Assembly (NCBI RefSeq): GCF_001687335.1
Contig: NZ_MAGO01000003.1
Location: 1-64,000 of the forward strand
Direction of reading: 5' to 3'
Source of the DNA: Dissulfuribacter thermophilus
Lineage (GTDB): Bacteria; Desulfobacterota; Dissulfuribacteria; Dissulfuribacterales; Dissulfuribacteraceae
DNA length: 64,000 nt
Below are positions 43,787 through 54,447 of this stretch, piece after piece (position 1 is the first letter of the stretch; each line of letters begins with the position of its first letter). A model generated the notes under the pieces. That model made no database searches and had not been told where the DNA came from. It was given only the letters and a program-made list of their open reading frames with translations. The translations under genes were made by a program, and so were the position numbers.

Positions 43787-46159
43787 ATGGAGATTGTAAT
43801 CCGAGGAGTATTTGAAAACAATTTAAAAATAGATGAACTCAGACTCCCTTTGTGGAAGGTTATTTGTTTAATAGGGCCCTCTGGCTCGGGGAAATCTACT
43901 CTGGCCAGAGAGGTCTTATATAAGGAAGGCAAGCGCCTCTATCTAGAGGGTTTAGGCCTAAAGGCTGAACAGTGGTCGTTCAATGATTTTCATAGACCCA
44001 AAGCAGAATTTATTAAGGGCCTGCCTCCAACAATATATCTGGATCAAATCCCAGAAAGGTTCACAAGCCGTTCCAGTCTTGCCTCTTACGCAGACCTTTC
44101 TACCCCATTAAGACTCCTATTCTCAATATTGGGGCAGGCTTTCTGCCCTTCATGTAATATCCCAATAAAAAAGACATCCATATCCTCAATTAAAACCCAT
44201 CTACTGGGATTGTCTCCAGGAACGCCTTTTGCCATCATGACCCCAATACCCAAACCAATCACCACTATTCCCCTAAAAGAGGCGTTGGAATGGATCATAA
44301 AACAGGGTTTTGTCCGTATAGAGATAAATGACGAATTCATTTTAGTAGAAGACATCTCAGACCTTGACAAAGTTAAAGACCTCAAAAAGGTAAACATCGT
44401 AATTGACAGGCTCATCTTAAAAGAAGGAGTCGATGCTAGAATCGAAGACGCTATTAGAGTCGCAGAATCCCTGGGCTCAAGAGTCATTAGGTGCCTTATA
44501 TTGCCTAAAAAAGGTGTTTCCCAAAAGGAATCTCTAGAATTCTCTCTTGACATGACCTGCCCTAGATGCCTGACGAATTTTCCGGAATTGGGCCCTCACC
44601 TTCTATCTCGTAGGCACCCTCTGGGACAGTGTCCAGACTGTAAAGGCAGTGGCTGCAATTCGTGTGACAATACTGGTTTGAGTCCGTTTAGTAGAACACT
44701 AAAACTTCATGGGCTATCATACACCCAAGTCCTGGAAAAAAATGTTTTGGAAGTTTCTAGCTTTTTAAATAGTTTCTCCTCCTCTTCTATAGAGCACGAA
44801 ATAGCAGGTCCTATTTACACTTCTCTCAAGGATAAATTGGCAACCTTACAAAAAGCTAATCTTTCTTATCTCGAATTATCAAGGCCCCTTACTTCAATAT
44901 CGCGAGGAGAACTGCAAAGACTCAGAATCTGTGTCCAAATACATAGGGCCCTTAGCGGCACACTAGTGATTCTAGACGAGCCCACCATCGGGCTTCATCC
45001 AAAGGAATTTGGCCTCCTCAAAAAGCTTGTTGATGAGCTAAAAGCAACAGGGAACACAGTACTTATAATAGAACACGATGAATCAATCTTAAAATATTCC
45101 GATTGGGTATGCGAATTGGGGCCAGGCAGCGGAGAACGAGGAGGAAAAGTTGTATTCAATGGTCCTGTAAGAGAATATTTAAAAACACAGGGCAAAAATA
45201 ACGGGATAAATTCTTCTAGATCAGTCAAAAAGGATACAACCCATAACCGGATCAAACCCCATAGAGCCCCTTCAACTCACCTTACAGTTAGGATTCATAA
45301 TGAGGCCTCCATAAAAATTCCATTAAATGCCATCACAGTAATTACTGGGGTTTCAGGTTCAGGTAAGACTACATTTGCCATGAAGACCCTGGTACCGAAG
45401 CTAAAAGATAGGAGGCTGACTTGCCATATTCTTGACCAATCTCCTTTAAGGGGGGGAAAGACGTCTTTAATATCCACGTACCTAGGGATATTCACTGAAA
45501 TTAGAGAACTTTTTTCAAAGACCAAAGAAGCTAGGCTCAGAGGGTTCATGAGTTCTTTTTTCAGTCTATCAAAAGATGGTGGGCGATGTGCAGAATGTAA
45601 AGGAACCGGTTACACAAACCTTGATCTCAAATACCTTCCACCTATAGATGTCAAATGTCCTATATGTGATGGAAGGCGTTACAGAGAGGACGTGATGAAA
45701 TGTTACTACAAGGGAAAAAATATTCATGAAGTGTTGTCTATGACTGTTGGTGAAGCGGTCAATTTTTTTTCAAGAATTCCAGCAATTCGTTCCCCCCTAC
45801 AATCCCTTGTTAGTTCTGGATTGCACTATCTTGTCTTAGGGCAACCCATTTCTACCCTTTCTGGAGGCGAACGCATGAGACTCCGCCTAAGCCTCATATT
45901 GTCTAAGAAAATAAGGGCAAAAAAATCCCTTACTAACCATGCGCTTATATTAGATGAACCTAGTGCTGGGCTTTATATAGATGATCTACGGTCACTAGTA
46001 AACCAGATCAAAACTCTTGTGAATAATGGTATGACTGTGATTATAATTGACCACGAAGAATTGATATTAGATGCAGCAAACATGATCATAGAGTTTGAAC
46101 CTGGGGGCGGTCCATCTGGTGGGAGAATCATTAATGCTACAAATTCACTAGGTGGCTGA
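43787..46159 (+). CDS. Divergent UvrA-like ABC ATPase
   Basis: This 790-residue protein has the tandem-ABC layout of UvrA: Walker A GPSGSGKST and GVSGSGKTT, Walker B VILDEPTIGLHP and LILDEPSAGLY. Zinc-type cysteines lie in CPRC...CPDC-KGSGCNSC and CAECKGTGY...CPICDGRRY. It is shorter than canonical UvrA (about 940). The first signature reads SRGELQR instead of SGGEAQR, so it is a UvrA paralogue (UvrA2-like) rather than the main repair protein. It could function in DNA-damage recognition or tolerance of DNA-binding drugs. It stands close to uvrB but beyond tRNA-Sec. Confidence 0.88.
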   Translation: MEIVIRGVFENNLKIDELRLPLWKVICLIGPSGSGKSTLAREVLYKEGKRLYLEGLGLKAEQWSFNDFHRPKAEFIKGLPPTIYLDQIPERFTSRSSLASYADLSTPLRLLFSILGQAFCPSCNIPIKKTSISSIKTHLLGLSPGTPFAIMTPIPKPITTIPLKEALEWIIKQGFVRIEINDEFILVEDISDLDKVKDLKKVNIVIDRLILKEGVDARIEDAIRVAESLGSRVIRCLILPKKGVSQKESLEFSLDMTCPRCLTNFPELGPHLLSRRHPLGQCPDCKGSGCNSCDNTGLSPFSRTLKLHGLSYTQVLEKNVLEVSSFLNSFSSSSIEHEIAGPIYTSLKDKLATLQKANLSYLELSRPLTSISRGELQRLRICVQIHRALSGTLVILDEPTIGLHPKEFGLLKKLVDELKATGNTVLIIEHDESILKYSDWVCELGPGSGERGGKVVFNGPVREYLKTQGKNNGINSSRSVKKDTTHNRIKPHRAPSTHLTVRIHNEASIKIPLNAITVITGVSGSGKTTFAMKTLVPKLKDRRLTCHILDQSPLRGGKTSLISTYLGIFTEIRELFSKTKEARLRGFMSSFFSLSKDGGRCAECKGTGYTNLDLKYLPPIDVKCPICDGRRYREDVMKCYYKGKNIHEVLSMTVGEAVNFFSRIPAIRSPLQSLVSSGLHYLVLGQPISTLSGGERMRLRLSLILSKKIRAKKSLTNHALILDEPSAGLYIDDLRSLVNQIKTLVNNGMTVIIIDHEELILDAANMIIEFEPGGGPSGGRIINATNSLGG

Positions 46160-46208
46160 GTTACTTTCCAAGACCTTCATCGGACCCGCCTGCCCCCATC
46201 AACAGAGC

Positions 46209-46580
46209 CTAATCATCGTCGTCCCAGTCCTCTGGAAGGTCTTGAGACTTTTGGGTCTGTGGCTTGGGCTCTGTCTTTATTTCTGCCTGTTTTTTCGCAT
46301 TATTAAGGCTTTTTTCACGTTCTTCCTTACTCCACTGTTCTGTCTTTTTCTTCAGCCGATTACTCAATAAAAGCAGGTTTTTTATACCTCCTGCCAATCC
46401 AAATAGAAAAAAGATTATAGTAAACCATGGATGGGTTCTTCCCTCAAAGACGTCCGTATCCAGCCAGTAACCGAACCAGACCCCGGCAAAGGTTGAAAAG
46501 ACCATGGCAGCACCCATGGTGGAAGCATGGGCTAGAATACGAAAGATCTCATTTAGGTATTTCTTAGTCTCAGGTCTCAT
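46209..46580 (-). CDS. atpZ: AtpZ/AtpI-type ATP synthase accessory protein, copy 1
   Basis: This 123-residue protein has two hydrophobic helices (GAAMVFSTFAGVWFGYWLD and PWFTIIFFLFGLAGGI), matching the F0F1-ATPase AtpZ/gene-1 family that assists Fo assembly or magnesium/calcium handling. The polar C-terminal tail of about 45 residues ends in DLPEDWDDDD. It lies downstream of atpE copy 1 beyond a terminator. A second copy at 48904-49164 has lost this tail. Confidence 0.87.
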   Translation of the reverse strand: MRPETKKYLNEIFRILAHASTMGAAMVFSTFAGVWFGYWLDTDVFEGRTHPWFTIIFFLFGLAGGIKNLLLLSNRLKKKTEQWSKEEREKSLNNAKKQAEIKTEPKPQTQKSQDLPEDWDDDD

Positions 46581-46666
46581 AAATCAGCATGAAGGGAACC
46601 CCGGTCCCGATCCTCGAGTGTTTACTACATCTCTGTCGGCTAGGGCCCCTCTCAAAAAAACAAAAA

Positions 46667-46691
46667 AGCGGTGAAAGTTACTTTCACCGCT
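46667..46691 (-). terminator. Intrinsic terminator after atpE copy 1
   Basis: AGCGGTGAAAG (46667-46677) pairs perfectly with 46681-46691 across a 3-nt loop. On the minus strand it is followed by TTTTTTGTTTTTTT. It sits between atpE and atpZ copy 1 and so may limit atpZ expression. Confidence 0.85.
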
Positions 46692-46750
46692 ATACTTCAT
46701 TGGGGTCCCCTCTGGGAATTCTGTCTGACCTGTGTCGTAAATCTCTTCCC

Positions 46751-47852
<1,102 letters not shown>

Positions 47853-48392
47853 AGTTACAGGGCCTCCTTAAAGATTATGTATAGTGGTTCATTGCATTGA
47901 TCAAAAAGGAGCGGCAAGATAACCCCTCTAATATCCTCCCCTTTTTGAAGTACTCCCAATCTATCGAAAACGATTGAATGAATCGCCATTCAGCGCAACA
48001 GTCAAAAAAATTTCTTTTCAAATCAACCTATTGCACTGAATATTGCCTCATTCATACATCAAAATATAGGGAGCTAGCAACAAATACGCTCCCTACTTGA
48101 ACATACGTTATTAGCACAAACCCCATGGGGTGTCAATAGCAAAAGACCACTCAAAAACCCAGCAGTTTGAGTATTAATTCACTCAGTTTTCTGTTTCAAT
48201 TCCAATATAACCATCATCTAGGACATAAACATCGTCAGCCATGAATTTATACCAGAAGGGACCACTCTACCCATGGATAGCCAGACCTTCGGCTGCGGCC
48301 ATTAGTCTAATGGAAGAGGGAAAATCTCTAGCATTTTCCCAGACAATTCGTCATTTTAACCCCAAATAGTGTATCGTGATTAAGATGTCAGC
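47853..48392. other. 540-bp gap between atpI and atpB
   Basis: No gene is seen. The stretch contains a weak hairpin (AGGGAGC 48068-48074 with 48088-48094) that could end the atpI transcript. It presumably also holds the atpB promoter. Such a gap inside an atpI-atpB unit is unusual. Confidence 0.4.
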
Positions 48393-48788
48393 CTAGTTTG
48401 GGTTTTTCTTCCTTACAAGCTTCATCTGGATCACCAGCAGAAAAAAGGTAATTGGAACTACTGAGACACCAACAAATATCCCTACCAAACTGAATTTACC
48501 AGGGAATTTCAGAACAAAGGTACCGATTACTATAATGGCAAGGAGCAGCCTGGTAAACATTCCTATAAAGTATACTATCTGGGAACGCCATTTTACGATG
48601 CGTTTCGTGTCTCTCAAGACGCCGACAGCATTCAAAGCGGCAACCACTCCACCAAGGGCAATTCCCCTTACACCTTCAGGGGTCCACCAGACATTGGCCC
48701 CTGCAAGCAACGCTACCAGGATAAACCAGATTCCGATTAAAAACCGCTTTGCAAGGCCTTCATCGAGCTCGCCTATCCACATCAACAT
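48393..48788 (-). CDS. atpI: ATP synthase subunit I-like protein
   Basis: This 131-residue membrane protein has four hydrophobic segments (FLIGIWFILVALLAGANVWW; GIALGGVVAALNAVGVL; FIGMFTRLLLAIIVIGTFVL; GVSVVPITFFLLVIQM), the AtpI (ATP_synt_I) pattern. It is a non-essential assembly helper for the c-ring. GAGGA precedes the start, and this ribosome-binding region overlaps the decayed tail of atpZ copy 2. Confidence 0.82.
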   Translation of the reverse strand: MLMWIGELDEGLAKRFLIGIWFILVALLAGANVWWTPEGVRGIALGGVVAALNAVGVLRDTKRIVKWRSQIVYFIGMFTRLLLAIIVIGTFVLKFPGKFSLVGIFVGVSVVPITFFLLVIQMKLVRKKNPN

Positions 48789-48796
48789 GGCCCAAT

Positions 48797-48903
48797 CCTC
48801 AACATCCCAGTCCTTTGGAAGATCTCGGAGTCTCCGATGCTCCTACATAGGCTCTTTTCTCTTCTCTCCCAACTCATCTTCATGGTTAAGGCTATTTTCA
48901 TAG
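48797..48903 (-). pseudogene. Decayed 3' tail of atpZ copy 2
   Basis: Beyond the atpZ copy 2 stop the DNA still aligns with the tail coding region of copy 1. Examples are AGATCTTCCAAAGGACTGGG against AGACCTTCCAGAGGACTGGG, and the GCCTTAA-x2-ATG segment. Stops and indels break the frame. It shows that the duplicate once carried the full acidic tail. Confidence 0.7.
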
Positions 48904-49164
48904 CTATTCCCTGCTCCATTGTTCCAGCTTTCTCTTGTTCCGATCATTCAACAAAAACAGGTTCCTTATACCTCCTGCAAGTCCGAATAGGAAGAAGACT
49001 ATAGTAAACCATGGATGGGTCCTCCCATCAAAGACGTCTCTGTCCAGCCAGTAACCGAACCAGACCCCGGCAAAGGTTGAGAATACCATGGCTACGCCCA
49101 TAGTAGATGCGTGGGATAGGCTACGCAGGATTTCGTTGAGGTGTTTCTTGGTCTCAGGTCTCAT
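48904..49164 (-). CDS. AtpZ-type ATP synthase accessory protein, copy 2 (tail-less)
   Basis: This 86-residue protein is about 80% identical over its length to copy 1 and keeps both membrane helices (GVAMVFSTFAGVWFGYWLD; PWFTIVFFLFGLAGGI). It ends at EQWSRE, where copy 1 continues for about 35 residues. Premature termination followed the duplication. It may still be functional because the membrane core is intact. Confidence 0.83.
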   Translation of the reverse strand: MRPETKKHLNEILRSLSHASTMGVAMVFSTFAGVWFGYWLDRDVFDGRTHPWFTIVFFLFGLAGGIRNLFLLNDRNKRKLEQWSRE

Positions 49165-49290
49165 AATTCAACATGATGGGGCCCCAGTCCTTGTCCTGAG
49201 GAGGTGTTTTTACTGCTCAGTGGGCTGGAGCCATTTCCCTGAATCAAAAAATTCGGTAGATCTGCCTACCATTGCCGTAAGTCTCGTCCC

Positions 49291-49653
<363 letters not shown>

Positions 49654-49670
49654 TTAATTTACTTCTATTT

Positions 49671-49720
49671 TATTCCAAATATGCTTAAGCCACTTCCTCT
49701 CAAAAACCTATAATAGGCAG
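49671..49720 (-). pseudogene. Relic of the atpB 3' end upstream of atpE copy 2
   Basis: Positions 49671-49720 align at constant offset (2540) with 47131-47180, the last codons of atpB, at roughly three quarters of bases (for example ATGCTTAAGCCA against GTGCTTCAGCCA, and TAATAGGCAG against TAACAGGCAG). The stop and frame are lost. It shows that the duplicated block extended into atpB. Confidence 0.65.
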
Positions 49721-49891
49721 CTCTTAAAAAAAAATCTGCAGCTGACTCTTTAAGGCTTAGGCCCAGCAACTTCATCTGTCTTCCTGAGTCCTGTCTCCCA
49801 GAAGGTAGTTAAGGTATTTGCGCCCCTACCTTTCAGCCTGTTCAAGATTGAGTTAGCATAGGGATGTATTTCAGTCAATTTTAAAAAAAAA

Positions 49892-51181
49892 TTACACAAG
49901 CTCGCGCATTGCTTCATAGGCCGAAGCAATCGTATTTTCAATGTCTTCCCAATCGTGCGCTAATGATACGAAGGCCGCCTCAAACTGGGATGGGGCAAGC
50001 CATATATTCTGTTCAAGCATTTCCCGGAAAAATGCACCATACATCTCAGTATTGGATGAAAGGGCATCGTCAAAATTGGTTACTGGCCCAGAGGTTCCAA
50101 AGAACGTGGTCATCATGGAGCCAATCCTTTGGGTGGCACAGGTTATCCCAAGATCAGCAGCCACACTACACAGCCCTTCCTCAAGTCTTTGAGCCTTCTC
50201 TTCCAGAGCTTCATACGTACCTGGCCTCATGAGCACATCCAAGGTTGCAATGCCTGCGGCAGTGGCAAGAGGATTCCCAGATAGGGTCCCTGCCTGGTAG
50301 ACCGGTCCTTCAGGGGCTATCATATCCATTATATCTCTTCTTCCACCATATGCCCCAACAGGAAGGCCGCCTCCTATTATCTTGCCTAGACAAGTAAGAT
50401 CCGGGATGACCCCAAAATACTCCTGTGCTCCTCCTAGCCCAAGCCTAAAGCCTGTAATGACCTCGTCGAAAATTAAAACAATGTCGAGTTCCTTAGTCCA
50501 CTTCCTGAGAGTCTCCAAATACCCCTCTTTTGGCAGGATTACCCCCATATTGGCTGGCACAGGCTCGACTATGACAGCGGCAATCTCTTTGGCCTCTTTG
50601 TCAAAGACGGCCTTGAGGGCGTCTAAGTCGTTAAATGGAATTGCAATGGTATTGGCAACTATCTCTTCAGGCACACCAGGGCTTCCTGGTATACCGAGAG
50701 TGGCCACCCCTGAGCCTGCCTTCACAAGAAATGAATCTGCATGCCCATGATAGCATCCGTCGAACTTCACTATCTTCTTCCTGCCAGTAAACCCCCGGGC
50801 TAGCCTGATGGCGCTCATAGTAGCCTCAGTACCAGAATTTACGAGCCTCACCTTTTCAATGGAAGGCACGAGCTGCGTAATACGCTCAGCCAATTCTACC
50901 TCCCTCCATGTTGGAGCGCCAAAGCTTGTACCCTGCCTAAGCGCCTCCTCCACGGCGGATACAACATGGGGATGTAAATGCCCTAAGATCATGGGACCCC
51001 ACGAACACACGTAATCTATATAAAAGTTACCGTCCTCATCATATATGTAACACCCTTGTGCCTCTTTTACGAATGGAGGATCGCATCCCACAGACTTACA
51101 AGCGCGCACAGGGCTATTTACGCCACCTGGAATCACTTCTTTTGCCTTTTCAAAATAGATCTTGGAAATGTTCTGCCCCAT
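49892..51181 (-). CDS. hemL: Glutamate-1-semialdehyde 2,1-aminomutase
   Basis: This PLP enzyme forms 5-aminolevulinate in the C5 pathway of haem, sirohaem and cobamide synthesis. [30 protein letters not shown] and the PLP-lysine motif [15 protein letters not shown] (class III aminotransferase) are present. At 429 residues it is complete. AGGAGG precedes the ATG. Sirohaem supply is relevant to a sulfite-reducing organism. Confidence 0.96.
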   Translation of the reverse strand: MGQNISKIYFEKAKEVIPGGVNSPVRACKSVGCDPPFVKEAQGCYIYDEDGNFYIDYVCSWGPMILGHLHPHVVSAVEEALRQGTSFGAPTWREVELAERITQLVPSIEKVRLVNSGTEATMSAIRLARGFTGRKKIVKFDGCYHGHADSFLVKAGSGVATLGIPGSPGVPEEIVANTIAIPFNDLDALKAVFDKEAKEIAAVIVEPVPANMGVILPKEGYLETLRKWTKELDIVLIFDEVITGFRLGLGGAQEYFGVIPDLTCLGKIIGGGLPVGAYGGRRDIMDMIAPEGPVYQAGTLSGNPLATAAGIATLDVLMRPGTYEALEEKAQRLEEGLCSVAADLGITCATQRIGSMMTTFFGTSGPVTNFDDALSSNTEMYGAFFREMLEQNIWLAPSQFEAAFVSLAHDWEDIENTIASAYEAMRELV

Positions 51182-51553
51182 TACTGTCCTCCTAGGAATT
51201 AGTAATAAAAATTTTTTTCACTATATACATAAGCCCTATACAAGGCAAGAAGCCCTGAGTGATGGCCAGGACTCCGTCCAAATCACAATAGGGCCAGGCA
51301 AAAGACGCGAGGGTGGAGGCACCCCCCGCCTTTGCCTCCTCGATACTTGGTGGTTATCCTCGGAAAGCGCCTGGCCACAGATAGTCCCATTCAATCATCC
51401 TCCCTGCCCCTTGACTCACGGGCATGAACCAGAAGATTGCGGCCCTGCACAGCCCTTTCCACAGGCCACGGTCATTCCCACTGCCCCTTATACCTCGACA
51501 CCGAGTTTGACGTGGCCCTGGAGTGATGACGAGATCCGATAAGAGCTATTTAT
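51182..51553. other. GC-richer intergenic stretch upstream of hemL
   Basis: Positions about 51240-51540 are visibly richer in G and C than the surroundings. Open frames occur on the plus strand (one reaches 51542), but none resembles a known family and none has a good ribosome-binding site. It may be a decayed gene or foreign DNA. Confidence 0.35.
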
Positions 51554-51627
51554 CCCAGATTATGCAGCTCGAAAGCCTTGCCGAAGATGCAAGGCGGAGG
51601 ATACACAGACGTACTTAGGTACTTCAA
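51554..51627 (+). repeat. Truncated copy of the dispersed element (subfamily 2, left end only)
   Basis: The left terminus CCCAGATTATGCA (51554-51566) and the next ~60 bp (GCTCGAAAGCCTTGCCGAAG, GACGTACTTAGGTACTTCAA) match copy E in reverse complement. Homology stops at about 51627, 13 nt before the stop of the polyferredoxin gene. Confidence 0.75.
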
Positions 51628-51640
51628 CTGATCAAGCCCC

Positions 51641-52642
51641 CTAAAAAGATGGATGTCCAAATGAGTTCATCATTGAATAGAACTTCTTAAACATCAATGG
51701 AGAAACCACAGTATCCCAAAGCCCTGTAAGCTTAGCAACGACCCAAAAGGCAAGAAATAGGCCTACAATGCCTATGGGCAACAGAAATGGATTCATGCTT
51801 CTACCCATAAAAGAAGGGGTCAAACAGCCCTTTTTAGGACAACTAGCCACACATTCTTCACATCCGATGCAGTCTGGATCGAAAATTTCTAGTTTCTCAG
51901 ATACTGCAATGCCCGATGGACATGCCTCTTTACACCTCTTACAGTTTATACAACTTTCTGGATCACGTTTTATACGAGTTGGACTCAAAATGGAAATTAT
52001 CCCTAAAAAGGCACCATAAGGGCACAAATATCTACACCAAATATTTGCTACAAACAAAGAGGCAATTGCCAAGAATGTGATCACATAAATAGTAGTAGAC
52101 GAAGGGTGCAAGAAAAACTTTAACATCTTTGCATCAACTGCGACATTATAGGGACTCTGGATAAATGCATCCACAGACTTTAAATCCATTTTAAAAAATA
52201 TTACATATAGGAAAAAGGCTAGAAGCACATATTTAGGAAGCCCCAAAATGACACCAATCCCTCTCTTTATAGGGATCCTTACTTTTAAAAAGCGGCCTAT
52301 TTTCTCCACAATACTCGACAAAAAGCCAACTGGACAGATCCACCCGCAAAATCCCTTTCTAAAAACAAATGCTATCGCTATGGCCGCTATTAAAATAGTT
52401 AGCCCAGCTGGATGAATCATATCGTATTGCCCCGTTTGAATAAGCCTCCTTAGGCCAAGTAGGGCACTTATTGGGAGAAAGGCCTCTACAGACGGGGGCC
52501 TGGGAACAAATTGTTCACTGTTTCCAATGGCCCATTCATAGAAGCAAAAAAACCTATAACCAATGTAAAGACAAAAAAGTGCAAACGATCCCTGTACAGC
52601 GATTCTTACTAACTTTATGACCTTATAGTTCTTCAGATCCAT
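51641..52642 (-). CDS. Membrane 4Fe-4S polyferredoxin (NapH/CcoG-like)
   Basis: This 333-residue protein has five or so transmembrane helices, two membrane-side CxxxCP motifs (CGWICPVGF and CRYLCPYGA) and two ferredoxin-type clusters (CINCKRCKEACP and CIGCEECVASCPKKGC). This layout occurs in NapH, NosR-C-terminal and YccM proteins that pass electrons from quinol to periplasmic or cytoplasmic partners. ATG at 52642 is chosen over a TTG at 52666. The electron acceptor is not indicated by neighbours. Confidence 0.88.
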   Translation of the reverse strand: MDLKNYKVIKLVRIAVQGSFALFCLYIGYRFFCFYEWAIGNSEQFVPRPPSVEAFLPISALLGLRRLIQTGQYDMIHPAGLTILIAAIAIAFVFRKGFCGWICPVGFLSSIVEKIGRFLKVRIPIKRGIGVILGLPKYVLLAFFLYVIFFKMDLKSVDAFIQSPYNVAVDAKMLKFFLHPSSTTIYVITFLAIASLFVANIWCRYLCPYGAFLGIISILSPTRIKRDPESCINCKRCKEACPSGIAVSEKLEIFDPDCIGCEECVASCPKKGCLTPSFMGRSMNPFLLPIGIVGLFLAFWVVAKLTGLWDTVVSPLMFKKFYSMMNSFGHPSF

Positions 52643-52775
52643 AGTATAACCCTTTACCTCGCTCAAAATATTTGATTGTCAATATAATATAATATCTATT
52701 TCCACAAAAGACCTTGATTAAAATCAAGTCCAATCCTCCGCTTTTAATCTTCTCCTGTAAGGCTTTTTATGCTAA

Positions 52776-53028
52776 CCTAAATTATGCAATTGGCGATTTT
52801 GCCCAAGATGTGAGGCGCGAGGAGTGAAGGCATACTTAGGTATTCCGAACCCCGAGCAACAAAGTAGATTGGGTAAAAGCGCCAATCCCGAAGGGCGCCA
52901 AAAGGGGACAAAAAATAGAGATTGGGATTCACCGAAAAAGTGAATTTGGCGATGTGGTTGATATTGGCTGACAAGCTATAAAATCTTGAAAAATCATTTT
53001 TGTCCTCTTTTGCCGTGCAGGATTTAGG
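52776..53028 (+). mobile_element. Dispersed element copy D
   Basis: This 253-bp copy has left terminus CCTAAATTATGCA (two changes from the other copies) at 52776-52788 and intact right terminus at 53016-53028. Internal arms and the TTCACC/GTGAAT hairpin are present. No flanking duplication (GCTAA and GGAAA). It lies between divergent genes and touches the ribosome-binding site of the plus-strand gene. Confidence 0.85.
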
Positions 53029-53037
53029 GGAAAAAAT

Positions 53038-54447
53038 ATGCCTACTATCACCTTCCTTGGTGCCGCACAAACCGTAACCGGTTCATGTCATTTACTCACC
53101 TTTAAAAACAGGCGTTATCTTTTAGACTGTGGGCAATTTCAAGGGCCCTGGCACATAGAAAAGAGAAACTACGAGCCTATAGGCCTAGTCCCTTCGGCAT
53201 TACATGGGGTGATCTTAAGCCATGGGCATCTAGATCACTGTGGTAGACTGCCACTTATTTGCAGTGCAGGCTTTGCTGGGAAGATTTATTGCACTCATCC
53301 CACAAAGGATATTGCCATGCTCATACTCCTGGATTCGGCCCATCTTCTAAAAGAGGAGTTTTTATGGAAAAGAAGAAAACTGGAAAGGATAGGCATCAAG
53401 GCAAAGGCTCCCTTGTATTCGGTTGAAGACGTATGGTATTGCCATGAAAACTTCGCTACCCCCGTGTCTTTTGGGCAACGAATAAAATTGAGCCGCGAGC
53501 TTGAATTGATATTACATCTTAATGACGCAGGGCATGTCCTAGGATCTGCTCAGATTTACTTGGATTACAGGCCCAAGAAGGGGAAGCCATTAAAAATCTT
53601 GTATAGTGGAGATCTCGGAGATGGAGGGAGACCTCTGGTTAATGATCCAACGCCACCAGAGTCCCCAGTTGATGTACTCATCATGGAATCTACCTATGGA
53701 GACAGAGAACACAGGAGCTACAAAGACTCAATAGAAGAATTCCGAGAAGAGGTATTAAGGACCATAAAAAATAAAGGTACAGTACTTATTCCTACCTTTG
53801 CATTGGAACGGGCACAGGAAATCCTTTATCATATAGGACAAATGAAAAGAGAACGTCTTATTTCTAAAAACGTACCTGTCTTTCTTAATAGTCCCCTTGC
53901 CATAAATATTACTAGGGTATTTTTAAAACACCGTTCCTTTTGTCAAAAGGCACTTGTTGACGATATGCAAAAGAGGATTCCACCATTCGCTTTTCCCGGC
54001 CTAAAATTTACTGAAACAGCCGAGGAATCGAGGATGATTCATAGTGTTCCTTCTCCCAAGATCGTCATAGCTGGTTCAGGAATGATCACAGGGGGAAGGA
54101 TCAAACACCATTTAAAACATGACCTTTGGAAAGAAAATACTACTGTTATTATAGTAGGATATCAGGCCCGAGACACACTTGGGCGCAAACTTATTGACGG
54201 TGCCAAGACTGTAAAAATCTTTGGAGAAGAGATTACAGTAAAGGCCAGGATTGTAACCATAAATGGTTTCTCAGCACATGCTGGCAAGAGCCAGCTCATT
54301 AAATATGCCCAATTGGCCAGGCCCAAAAAGGTATTTTTAGTACACGGCGAGCCTGACCCCCTTCAACACTTAAAACGGTCTCTCAAAGGGGTGCTCCCCA
54401 GATCCGAAATTATCATCCCGGAGTTCAAGGGGCAGTATCGTTTATGA
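53038..54447 (+). CDS. Metallo-beta-lactamase/beta-CASP family RNase-like hydrolase
   Basis: This 469-residue protein has the MBL metal motif SHGHLDH (His62, His64, Asp66, His67), [10 protein letters not shown] and [10 protein letters not shown]. The beta-CASP motifs ([12 protein letters not shown], and the histidine-bearing [10 protein letters not shown] near the end) follow. This group (CPSF-like/YSH1) cleaves RNA in archaea and is probably an RNase in bacteria. The ribosome-binding GGGG lies partly in the terminal repeat of element D. The 3' end overlaps tyrS by 23 bp convergently. Confidence 0.9.
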   Translation: MPTITFLGAAQTVTGSCHLLTFKNRRYLLDCGQFQGPWHIEKRNYEPIGLVPSALHGVILSHGHLDHCGRLPLICSAGFAGKIYCTHPTKDIAMLILLDSAHLLKEEFLWKRRKLERIGIKAKAPLYSVEDVWYCHENFATPVSFGQRIKLSRELELILHLNDAGHVLGSAQIYLDYRPKKGKPLKILYSGDLGDGGRPLVNDPTPPESPVDVLIMESTYGDREHRSYKDSIEEFREEVLRTIKNKGTVLIPTFALERAQEILYHIGQMKRERLISKNVPVFLNSPLAINITRVFLKHRSFCQKALVDDMQKRIPPFAFPGLKFTETAEESRMIHSVPSPKIVIAGSGMITGGRIKHHLKHDLWKENTTVIIVGYQARDTLGRKLIDGAKTVKIFGEEITVKARIVTINGFSAHAGKSQLIKYAQLARPKKVFLVHGEPDPLQHLKRSLKGVLPRSEIIIPEFKGQYRL

